A stretch of 64,000 nt of DNA from positions 1 to 64,000 of the forward strand of contig CAMDBI010000013.1 in assembly GCA_945889005.1 (NCBI GenBank), written 5' to 3'. The number at the start of each line of letters is the position of its first letter. Within the stretch, counting starts at the first letter, position 1. Origin of the DNA: Bacteroides fragilis. GTDB lineage: Bacteria; Bacteroidota; Bacteroidia; Bacteroidales; DTGW01. The position numbers were made by a program, and so were the translations under genes. Below are positions 55,314-62,554 of the stretch, in pieces. Below the pieces are notes generated by a model that worked only from the letters and a program-made list of their open reading frames with translations, did not search any database and had not been told where the DNA came from.

Positions 55314-55499
55314 ATAAAAAAAGCTCCAGTTACCCGAGGCAATGTTTTTTTTCCGAAGCAAGTGCTACCAATATAGCCCGACGAAGCGAATATTTCGGCT
55401 ACGCTCAATAACCATGCTTCGACGAACCGAGCATCCAATATGCGTAAATACTAATATAAAGAGACCAAAATATACTACAACGACTGACATTGCTAGAGT

Positions 55500-56055
55500 T
55501 AATTAAAGTTACTTTTTCCAGAACAATCATAAGAGGAGTATACACAAACAATTTGTAGCCATCGACACTAACCTCCGTTTTCTGACCAATAAACTCGAAC
55601 TTACTAAATTCTAATTCAAATACAGTAGAATTATCGGGATTAAGAGCTATAGAATTTCTTCTTTGAGCGTTAACATTGCCTTTGTAATTGTCGAACTTTT
55701 ATTTCTCAATAATTTTAAATTCGACTTTGTAACCACCCCAAAACTCTGAGAGTTTTTCATTTATCATTTTAGGCTTTTCCATGAATTTATAGTCAAGCAC
55801 AACATAATCATTTTCCTGAAAGGTCTGCACCAACGTATTTCTAATTCTTTCGCTTATTACTGGTAAATCTTCTTTGAAATCGCCGTCGTTAATTGAATAA
55901 TCTAAATCGTAAGATGTTCTTGAAATAAATTTTGATTTAAAAGCCTATTCTATAGCATTACCACCTTTTAAAACGAGACTTTCTACAAGATTATCATCGG
56001 ATGCCAACGCAATGATTGCTAAGCTTTTTATTTTATTTACGAGGTTTATATTCAT
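55500..56055 (-). pseudogene. Dead AbiEii/AbiGii-type nucleotidyltransferase toxin gene
   Basis: From ATG at 56055 the reverse strand reads MNINLVNKIKSLAII, then LVESLVLKGGNAIE, then a TAG, then AFKSKFISRTSYDLDYSI, the LKGG and S-x-DLD motifs of AbiEii-family nucleotidyltransferases. A second stop (TAA) follows VEFKIIEK, and the frame continues to VDGYKLFVYTPLMIVLEKV before losing likeness near 55510, where 'EKLRAICQQ' would be expected. Two nonsense changes and a missing C-terminus make it inactive. No antitoxin (AbiEi) is found. Confidence 0.75.
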
Positions 56056-56085
56056 TGAGCAAGTTTAGGTAAATATAAAACTGTT

Positions 56086-56295
56086 TTTATAAATCATTGT
56101 TGTCCGATTAAAAAAATATAAACATGAGATTTCTCCCTGCGGTCGAAATGACTATCAGTAAGTTGCACTTTGGGAGGGGGTTGGATTGCGGCCGCAAACC
56201 AACCCCCTCCCAACTCAATCATTCTGGAAGCATTGTCATTTCGACTGCAGGGAGAAATCTGTTAATATTAACCGGACAGTATTGTTTATAAATAA
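56086..56295. mobile_element. Nested inverted-repeat element (MITE-like)
   Basis: Three nested layers: outer arms at ~56086-56110 and ~56269-56295 (TGTCCGATTA against TAACCGGACA, with flanking TTTATAAA-like bases); middle arms at 56127-56152 and 56235-56260, 26 bases with one mismatch; inner arms GGGAGGGGGTTGG and CCAACCCCCTCCC around the palindrome TTGCGGCCGCAA. The inner part is GC-rich, unlike its surroundings. It has no coding frame. The middle arms resemble TTTCTCCCTGCGGTCG-type intergenic repeats known from other Bacteroidota. Confidence 0.6.
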
Positions 56296-56366
56296 TAAAA
56301 AAGAATCTACATTGATGCTCCTTCGGTAAAACTCAAAAAACACTTTGAATTGGCATAGAATAAATA

Positions 56367-56392
56367 AGTAACACCAGTAATATGGTGTTACT
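56367..56392. repeat. Second GTAACACCA hairpin
   Basis: AGTAACACCA (56367-56376) pairs with TGGTGTTACT (56383-56392); the right arm is then repeated directly to ~56401. Same core as the hairpin at 54421-54466, so both bracket the VapBC-abiEii debris. Confidence 0.6.
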
Positions 56393-56446
56393 GGTGTTAC
56401 TATTGATGTGTTATAAGTGGGGAATGAAGGGTACAGGGTGAATATT

Positions 56447-57322
56447 TTATTGCTTTATAATTTTCCACTCGGTCGAACTGCCGCCAATAAACATTTTGAG
56501 AATGTAATTACCCGCAGGTACATTGCTTAGATCAATATTGGTAAATTCTTTTGTGTTTTGTTTTTGAAGCACTATTTTGCCAGTCATGTCGTAAACAACA
56601 AACTTGAAAGCTTCTTCATTTTTTATATTCGTAACTTGTACTACCATTTCGCCACGAGTAGGGTTTGGATAAATAGTTATTTGGCTCTCGGCTAGCTCAT
56701 CGGTAAATTTCTTTTCGGGATTAAAATCATTTGAAAACTTGTTGGTTGTTGTATCAAATATACTTGCCGATTTAAGACCAGTTGCTTCGTTTAGCAATAT
56801 GCTGCGCGACACTCGGTTGCCAGCGCCATCATAAGCATAAGCCATAGTGTAACATTGAGTGCCCATAATCTGGTACTCCAAAAGCTTAACAGATGTATTT
56901 ACAGTAGGAGCTTTAAAAATGAGCTTAATATATCTATGCTGGTTGATGCCCCCTGGAAATGTAAAGTTTGAGATTATATTATTACCATTATAGAATATAC
57001 CAGTTGAAATTAATTGATATTGAGCCATATCATGGGTTGGTACAAGGGACGACCAAATCTCGTACGAAATTGGGCTGCTATTATTGCCAAACAAGAGTGA
57101 AATATTATTTATTGAATGTATGTTGTAAAGAGCGATAGTGATATATACTTCGGGCAAGTAATTGAAGTCGAAAGAAGTTGCAGTATTGCTGTCGAATGCT
57201 TTGTGTACCATTGTGTTATCGCTTGTAATGTTGGTATACTTTACGGAATTGTTTACCACATTGGTTTGCCCCATTGCCATACCTGTTATAAGCAAAAGAG
57301 CTACAAAAGTTAACTTTTTCAT
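56447..57322 (-). CDS. Secreted protein with T9SS type A sorting domain, RHS-like tail
   Basis: 291 aa. Signal peptide MKKLTFVALLLITGMAMGQ, an F5/8 discoidin-like beta region (~20-150), then MAYAYDGAGNRVSRSIL, the YD-repeat junction phrase common before T9SS domains in RHS-like Bacteroidota proteins, and the sorting domain (ITIYPNPTRGEMVVQVTN to WKIIKQ). It may be a shortened RHS protein. Exported to the surface. Confidence 0.82.
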   Translation of the reverse strand: MKKLTFVALLLITGMAMGQTNVVNNSVKYTNITSDNTMVHKAFDSNTATSFDFNYLPEVYITIALYNIHSINNISLLFGNNSSPISYEIWSSLVPTHDMAQYQLISTGIFYNGNNIISNFTFPGGINQHRYIKLIFKAPTVNTSVKLLEYQIMGTQCYTMAYAYDGAGNRVSRSILLNEATGLKSASIFDTTTNKFSNDFNPEKKFTDELAESQITIYPNPTRGEMVVQVTNIKNEEAFKFVVYDMTGKIVLQKQNTKEFTNIDLSNVPAGNYILKMFIGGSSTEWKIIKQ

Positions 57323-57369
57323 ATTTCGTGTTTTTGTTTTTTAATATTTATTTCTGCATGTGATTTTTG

Positions 57370-57462
57370 TTTGTTTGACTTTGGCTGTGCCTAAGTCGGT
57401 ATTATTATTGCAGGCTGAGCCTGTTTTGATATGTTAGGCGAAGGTAGAACCTTCGCCTAACT
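57370..57462. repeat. Partial, diverged copy D of the REP-like repeat
   Basis: GACTTTGGCTGTGCCTAAGTC, CAGGCTGAGCCTG, then a perfect 13-bp stem GTTAGGCGAAGGT / ACCTTCGCCTAAC. It matches the first half of copies A-C in layout, but the last hairpin has another arm sequence that still pairs perfectly. It stands 25 bases from the RAYT stop. Confidence 0.7.
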
Positions 57463-57487
57463 CTTCGCCTAACACATAATCTAACTC

Positions 57488-58063
57488 TTAGCCGAATTCT
57501 CGAACACTTGATTTCCATTTAAAATCGGCTTTAATAATATCGATTGGACTTTCAAGTTCGGCATAGTTGCGAGCACTCGAATACAAATAGTCTTCAGGTC
57601 TATTCACTATACCGGCTCTAACCGGATTGGCATGTATATATGCAATCTTTTGTTCAATAAACTTCTGACTAAATATTTCCTCGGCATGGTTCTCGTGTGT
57701 CCAAATCTGGTTTACTTGTTTGTTTTTAAACTTGCCATGGTATTCGAAAACTACTTTCATCCAATCGGAACGACTTTCAATGCCTGTTTGGATGTTTTCA
57801 ATAAACTTATGGCTGGTATAATTTTTAAAATCGCGTATTGTACCACTTAAATCGCCACTAGCACTACGAGCCATTAAATGAATGTGATTGCTCATAATTA
57901 CATAGGCATATAACTCTAAACTTTTGTTTTGCTGACAGTACTTAAAACTATCGATAGCAATATCGCGATATACCTTTCGAGTAAATATATCGACCCATCC
58001 TACTATCTGGAATGTAAGATAGTACAATGCATCTTGTTCTTGTATTTTATAACCTGTCGACAA
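57488..58063 (-). CDS. REP-associated tyrosine transposase (RAYT, IS200/IS605-like Y1)
   Basis: 191 aa, single-domain HUH nuclease. The two metal His are H60 and H62 in MSNHIHLMARS; YIHANPVRAGIV and YLYSSARNY are RAYT marks. The active-site tyrosine should lie in the helix before NPVRAG. RAYTs mobilise or maintain REP hairpins rather than a classic IS. REP-like copies lie on both sides (57370 and 58095), and the gene's own TAA sits in GGCTAAG, part of a repeat arm. All residues needed look intact. Confidence 0.9.
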   Translation of the reverse strand: MSTGYKIQEQDALYYLTFQIVGWVDIFTRKVYRDIAIDSFKYCQQNKSLELYAYVIMSNHIHLMARSASGDLSGTIRDFKNYTSHKFIENIQTGIESRSDWMKVVFEYHGKFKNKQVNQIWTHENHAEEIFSQKFIEQKIAYIHANPVRAGIVNRPEDYLYSSARNYAELESPIDIIKADFKWKSSVREFG

Positions 58064-58094
58064 CGTGTGTTGTTTATATAGTTTACAATATTAC

Positions 58095-58342
58095 TTTGTT
58101 CGGCTTTGACTGTGCCTAAGCCGTTGATATCTTTGCAGGCTATAGCCTGTTTTGATACATTCGACTAAGGTAGAACCTTACAATTTTATACAGGTTACAA
58201 CCTGTTTTGATATGCTCGGCTAAGGTAGAACCTTAGCCGAATGTATGCTGAACATCCTTTATTTACAGCCTTCGATCAACAAGGGTAGAACCTTAGCCAA
58301 ACATATCAAAACAGGCATTATTTACAACCTTCGATCAACGAG
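58095..58342. repeat. REP-like repeat copy A with an extra half unit
   Basis: Full unit 58095-~58284 plus an inverted partial unit to 58342. Small hairpins in order: CGGCTT/AAGCCG (with changes), CAGGCTATAGCCTG, TAAGGT-AGA-ACCTTA, CAGGTT-AC-AACCTG, CGGCTAAGGT-AGA-ACCTTAGCCG. About 30 bases upstream of the RAYT start. The far end, CAACGAGG, supplies the stop of the next reverse-strand gene. Confidence 0.85.
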
Positions 58343-58793
58343 GTTCTTCTATCCATACTTCACCTTTTATTACAGACATTAGATGTTGTTGTATAAAATC
58401 AATACTTTGTTTTATTACAATTTCTATATTATCTTCATCTAATTTATTGGGTATGAAATTTTGAAGACTTTTTAATTCAACTGAATCTACCCCAACTTGA
58501 CCAGGATTTATTCTTCTTAAACCAACAAAAGCAAGAAATAAAAAAAAGATAACACGAATCATGTGTATATATTTTTTGGGTCGAATTAATAAAATATTTA
58601 TCTCATTTATATTATTAATAGATATTGAGATTCTGTAATTTTTATTTTTAACTCCCATACCTATATATTCAATATAATTTCCATCTCTATCATTATAGAC
58701 AACTGACGATAATTTATAAGAAAATTCAATCATTGGGCGTTGAAAATGTCTTAACGTTGCAATTATAAATTGGTCATTAATTTTTATTTCCAT
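58335..58793 (-). CDS. Unknown 152-aa protein, possible immunity protein, ending inside a repeat
   Basis: ATG overlaps the stop of the upstream gene (TAATG), so the pair is coupled, as toxin-immunity pairs often are. No signal peptide; one hydrophobic stretch (~79-92, MIRVIFFLFLAFVGL) could be a helix. The tail DSVELKSLQNFIPNKLDEDN and VVIKQ-like helix ends with IEEPR, whose last codons come from repeat copy A. I recognise no family. The real C-terminus may have been replaced. Confidence 0.6.
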   Translation of the reverse strand: MEIKINDQFIIATLRHFQRPMIEFSYKLSSVVYNDRDGNYIEYIGMGVKNKNYRISISINNINEINILLIRPKKYIHMIRVIFFLFLAFVGLRRINPGQVGVDSVELKSLQNFIPNKLDEDNIEIVIKQSIDFIQQHLMSVIKGEVWIEEPR

Positions 58794-59008
58794 TACTTAT
58801 GAATTATCAGTATATCAATATTTTGTATTTGGTATGTGTTAACTTTGTAAACATTTTGATAATTATAATACTGAATATTGGTTTGTTCAATATTATAAAA
58901 ATTACTATTGTTTCCGACTGAACCTAAGTCATAAACTGGGGTTCCATCAACTATCTTTTGAGTAATCCAATAATCATTATAACTTTCCGCCAATTCTCTA
59001 GATACCAT
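58793..59008 (-). pseudogene. Fragment of a larger gene, possibly a polymorphic toxin tip
   Basis: 71 aa from ATG at 59008, but the frame is open back through repeat copy B to 59113 without another start. It reads WITQKIVDGTPVYDLGSVGN, then FYNIEQTNIQYYNYQNVYKV. That resembles the very end of C-terminal toxin domains in secreted Bacteroidota proteins (a D-x-G plus F-Y-x-x-E phrase), but I cannot name the family. The upstream body is gone, and the repeat stands in its place. Confidence 0.5.
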
Positions 59009-59030
59009 TTGTTTGCCAAGATATGTTTCC

Positions 59031-59220
59031 TTTGTTCGGCTTTGGCTGTGCCTAAGCCGTTGATATCTTTGCAGACTATAGCCTGTTTTGATACATTCGA
59101 CTAAGGTAGAACCTTACAATTTTATACAGGTTACAACCTGTTTTGATATGCTCGGCTAAGGTAGAACCTTAGCCGAACGTATGCTGAACATCCTTTATTT
59201 ACAGCCTTCGATCAACGAGG
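59031..59220. repeat. REP-like repeat copy B (190 bp)
   Basis: Same five-hairpin layout as copy A, with CAGACTATAGCCTG in place of CAGGCTATAGCCTG. It separates a signal-peptide fragment on one side from the toxin-like fragment on the other. Its right end CAACGAGG encodes the stop of the signal-peptide fragment. Confidence 0.88.
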
Positions 59221-59304
59221 TTCAAGACCAGGCCACAAATCCTGACTTTTAATATTTATAAAAATACTAAAAGTGACTCCTAAAAACATAAAATAGCTTT
59301 TCAT
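59212..59304 (-). pseudogene. Severed N-terminus of a secreted protein
   Basis: 30 aa from ATG at 59304: MKSYFMFLGVTFSIFINIKS is a signal peptide, followed by QDLWPGLEPR and a stop made by repeat copy B. Nothing remains of the mature protein. It begins 5 bases after the HEAT-like fragment. Confidence 0.6.
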
Positions 59305-59308
59305 TGGT

Positions 59309-59722
59309 TTATTTTTTTTGTTTTGTAAATATTTCATTTGCAACATCTTTTACTTTTTTATTGGTATCAGATAATTTTACTTCAATGATATTTAAGGATT
59401 TTTCATCATTTATATAAGCTAAACCTATTATTGAAATTATTCTTATAAAAGAATCGGAACTGTCAACTTGCTTTAAAAAGACATCAAAACTAATTTTATA
59501 TTCACCTAATTGAGCTAAAATTAGAGCAGCAGAGGATGAAACATAATTATCATTTGATTTTGTTACGTTTTCAAGAAATTCATTACGATCATGGCGCTTA
59601 ATCTCCCTAATATAATAGAGCATTTCAATTTGTTCAATAGGATTTGATCTATAAAAAACAGATTTTAGCACCTGAAAACCTAAACTATCATTCTTAAATT
59701 CAACTAGTGTTTTGCCTCTGAT
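59309..59722 (-). pseudogene. HEAT-repeat-like fragment lacking its N-terminus
   Basis: The frame is open from 59722 without a normal start; the first usable codon is GTG at 59671. It reads RGKTLVEFKNDSLGFQVLKS then helical pairs such as SSSAALILAQLGEY and SFIRIISIIGLAYINDEKSL, typical of HEAT-like repeats. Repeat copy C ends 10 bases before the open frame, so the repeat probably replaced the 5' part. Function unknown. Confidence 0.6.
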
Positions 59723-59732
59723 TCATCAACCC

Positions 59733-59922
59733 TTTGTTCGGCTTTGGCTGTGCCTAAGCCGTTGTTATCTTTGCAGGCTATAGCCTGTTTTAATATGTTC
59801 GACTAAGGTAGAACCTTACAATTTTATACAGGTTACAACCTGTTTTGATATGCTCGGCTAAGGTAGAACCTTAGCCGAGCATATGCTGAACATCCTTTAT
59901 TTACAGCCTTCGATCAACGAGG
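59733..59922. repeat. REP-like repeat copy C (190 bp)
   Basis: Same length and order of hairpins as copy B, with small changes (GTTGTTATC, TTTTAATATG). It ends 4 bases before the stop codon of the FISUMP gene on the reverse strand. Confidence 0.88.
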
Positions 59923-59926
59923 GTAT

Positions 59927-60835
59927 TTATTGTTTTATTATTTTTTCTGTTTTAATAATCTTGCCATCACTTATCAAGTTAACTATATAAATCCCAATGG
60001 TCAATGATTGTACATTGATTTTTTGTCCATCATTTTTTTGATTGATTATTACTCTACCAGATAAATCAGCTACTTCAAATCTATCAATATTGGAAATGGT
60101 AGTAATTATTAAATAATCCATTATAGGATTTGGAAAAATAATGGTTTCATTTATCGTTGAATTATCAATTGATGTTGTAGTACCACCTTTAACACACCTA
60201 ACAGCCATTCCACTTATGCTATTATATGGGAGGTTTCTTAATGATGTTGTATTTTTTATTATTGACCTTGACGGACGAGATATTTGCCATGTAGAATCAG
60301 CCCAAAAGTATGCTGAATTTTCAATATCGGCAAATGAGGCATCGTATTTTCTCCATCCATTGGGTAAAGCTGTAAAATTGCTCGAATTATCTGCAACAGT
60401 ATTAGGAGCAGCCCAATGCGATGTACCAGTTTCCATCATTTTTCCACCTGCAACTGCATCTCCGCCCAAATATGTCGATAATGTTGCCCAATCAACATTT
60501 GTAGCAACGTGCCATCCACTCGGGCATAAATTCCTATCATCCATAGTCGTGTAATAATTGTATAATGCACCATATACGCTTGCATATTTTACAGAATCAT
60601 TCTGATAATAACACCTTGCCAATGATTTACTACTGTTAAGCCATGTGCCATCATCTTTTATATTTGGTATATAATCCCCATTTGAAAATTTTGATACATT
60701 CAGGTTTTCTTTTAACCATTCCTGTGTTCCAATAGTAACAGTATGATATACATTACCATTAATGTCTGTTACAGTTTGAGATTTTAATAAAGTTGTAATA
60801 CTCAAACAAAATCCAATAATTAATACTTTTTTCAT
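59927..60835 (-). CDS. FISUMP-domain protein with T9SS type A sorting domain
   Basis: 302 aa. Signal peptide (1-20), a Fibrobacter succinogenes major paralogous (FISUMP) domain (~20-215) with IGTQEWLKENLN, RNLCPSGWHVATNVDWATLS and GMAVRCVKG, then the sorting domain with FPNPIMDYLIITT and IYIVNLISDGKI. It is exported by T9SS; the FISUMP function is unknown. The C-terminus is complete, so copy C did not cut it. Confidence 0.88.
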   Translation of the reverse strand: MKKVLIIGFCLSITTLLKSQTVTDINGNVYHTVTIGTQEWLKENLNVSKFSNGDYIPNIKDDGTWLNSSKSLARCYYQNDSVKYASVYGALYNYYTTMDDRNLCPSGWHVATNVDWATLSTYLGGDAVAGGKMMETGTSHWAAPNTVADNSSNFTALPNGWRKYDASFADIENSAYFWADSTWQISRPSRSIIKNTTSLRNLPYNSISGMAVRCVKGGTTTSIDNSTINETIIFPNPIMDYLIITTISNIDRFEVADLSGRVIINQKNDGQKINVQSLTIGIYIVNLISDGKIIKTEKIIKQ

Positions 60836-61134
60836 TATGTCAATATTTAAGGTTATAAATCAAGTAGTCAATATGTTAATTAGTGGCGAATACTTGTGCC
60901 CTAACACAATATAATCGCTATTAATAGCCATACTTTTCATATAGCATCAATTAAAACAGTATATTTTTTATATAAAAATAGAAAAAATAATTAAGAAACT
61001 ACAAGCTACTTTGATTAAGTCTTCGGCGAGGCTGTAGTGATTGTGGCGAAGCTGGAAGAAACACTTGGCACAGGCTTTGACTTTATTGGTGGGTAGCTGC
61101 GGGGCTTTGAATGGTGATTTGAAATAAATCTTAC
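60836..61134. other. Intergenic stretch, no gene recognised
   Basis: The first half is AT-rich and should hold the promoter of the FISUMP gene. Bases ~61005-61120 are richer in GC and read on the reverse strand as a short open piece with KACAKCFF; this may be gene debris, but I recognise nothing. Confidence 0.4.
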
Positions 61135-61785
61135 CTATGCCCCCAATCGAAGCAAAAATGGGTTTGTGAGTTTTTCTTCGTCGATGGTGGTCGATGGGCC
61201 ATGACCGGGGTATACGGTGTATTCTTCGCCCAAGGAAATTATTTTTTGAAAAATTGAATCCATTAAAGTGTCGTAATCGCCTCCGGGGAGGTCGGTGCGC
61301 CCAATGGAACCTTTGAAAAGCACATCGCCGGTCAATACAAATCGTTGCGTAGTTTCGTATAGCGCTACGTGACCCTTCGAATGCCCCGGTACGTGTGCAA
61401 TATGGAGGGTCGAATTGCCAAATTTAATGGTATTGTTTTCGGTAAGGTCGTATTTAAATGTTGGAAGTGGTTCGACTTTGAATCCAAACATAGCGCCTTG
61501 TTCAATAGCCTGACCGACCAAATACTCTTCGTTTGGATTCATACGAGGTACAATATTGTAGGTTTCGGCCAATCTCTTTATTCCTAGCACATGGTCGAAA
61601 TGACCATGAGTATTGACAATGTCTACAAGCTTGAGATGGTTGCTTTCGATATAATTTACAAGTTGTTGGTGCTCTTTTTCGTCGTAACAGCCGGCATCTA
61701 CTACGATACATTCTTTGGTTTGGTCGAAAAGCACATAAGTGTTTTCCTGAAAAGGGTTGAAGGCAAATTGTTTAATTGTAATCAT
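61135..61785 (-). CDS. MBL-fold metallo-hydrolase (glyoxalase II-like)
   Basis: 216 aa. The zinc motif is THGHFDHVLG, followed by HVPGHSKGHVALY, LTGDVLFKGSIGRTDLPGGD and YPGHGPSTT. That set belongs to the glyoxalase II-like group of small hydrolases, many of which act on thioesters or persulfides; the substrate is open. It starts 4 bases after the pcm stop, so they may share a transcript. Confidence 0.92.
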   Translation of the reverse strand: MITIKQFAFNPFQENTYVLFDQTKECIVVDAGCYDEKEHQQLVNYIESNHLKLVDIVNTHGHFDHVLGIKRLAETYNIVPRMNPNEEYLVGQAIEQGAMFGFKVEPLPTFKYDLTENNTIKFGNSTLHIAHVPGHSKGHVALYETTQRFVLTGDVLFKGSIGRTDLPGGDYDTLMDSIFQKIISLGEEYTVYPGHGPSTTIDEEKLTNPFLLRLGA

Positions 61786-61789
61786 CGTT

Positions 61790-62431
61790 TTATTCCGTTC
61801 CTTTTAACATGGGTACAAAAATAAAGTTCCCATGTTCTGTTATTTTTACATTATTGTTCAAGTCTTTTTCTAGGCAGGTCATTATTTGCGAGTCGCGAGG
61901 GCCCAGTGGCACCACCATTTTCCCGCCGGGTTTCAGTTGGTCTATTAGAGCTTGAGGGATTTCAGGCGCTCCGGCTGTTATCAATATTTTGTCGAAAGGT
62001 CCATAAGTTGGCAAGCCTGCATAACCATCGCCATAAAAAAACTGTGGTTTATAACCCATTTGTACCAACAATTGTTGCGATTTTAAGAAAAGTTCTTTTT
62101 GTCGTTCAATAGTATACACTCGGGCTCCCATTTCGAGAAGCACGGCTGTTTGGTATCCGCTTCCTGTGCCTACTTCCAGCACTTTGTCTAAGGGTTTTAG
62201 CTCCAGTAGGCATGTTTGGATAGCCACGGTATAGGGCTGTGAAATGGTTTGTCCTGCACCAATCGGGAAAGCTTTGTCTTTGTATGAAAAATTGACAAAT
62301 GTACTGTCCATGAACAAATGCCGGGGTATTTTATTAAATGCCTCCAACAGTTTTTCATTGGCAATACCTTTTGTTCGAAGCTCTTCGACCAGTTTTTTGC
62401 GTAAGCCTTTATGTAAATATGAGTCTTTCAT
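61790..62431 (-). CDS. pcm: Protein-L-isoaspartate O-methyltransferase
   Basis: 213 aa from ATG at 62431; an ATG at 62533 would add 34 residues, but relatives start at the KDSYLHKGLRKKLVEEL phrase and the shorter form leaves room for a promoter before the divergent gene. IPRHLFMDSTF, AFPIGAGQTISQPYTVA and LEVGTGSGYQTAVL are PCMT signatures. It repairs aged isoaspartyl residues with SAM. Confidence 0.92.
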   Translation of the reverse strand: MKDSYLHKGLRKKLVEELRTKGIANEKLLEAFNKIPRHLFMDSTFVNFSYKDKAFPIGAGQTISQPYTVAIQTCLLELKPLDKVLEVGTGSGYQTAVLLEMGARVYTIERQKELFLKSQQLLVQMGYKPQFFYGDGYAGLPTYGPFDKILITAGAPEIPQALIDQLKPGGKMVVPLGPRDSQIMTCLEKDLNNNVKITEHGNFIFVPMLKGTE

Positions 62432-62554
62432 TTTTTTCAAAGTCGATGCAAAATTAATTTTATCAACAAGATATCGTGAAACTTCATGAAGTTTTTGTTT
62501 TTTTTCTTTAGTAAAAAACAATATGTTTGCCATAGTGCATAAAACATTAATTGA

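Noticed and set aside
57370-59922. Possible CRISPR array
   Set aside because: Units are ~190 bases, unequally spaced by hundreds of bases, contain internal hairpins and no cas genes are near. This is a REP-like family.
61005-61120. Gene remnant in the gap before the metallo-hydrolase
   Set aside because: A GC-richer piece with an open reverse frame, but nothing recognisable and no start.
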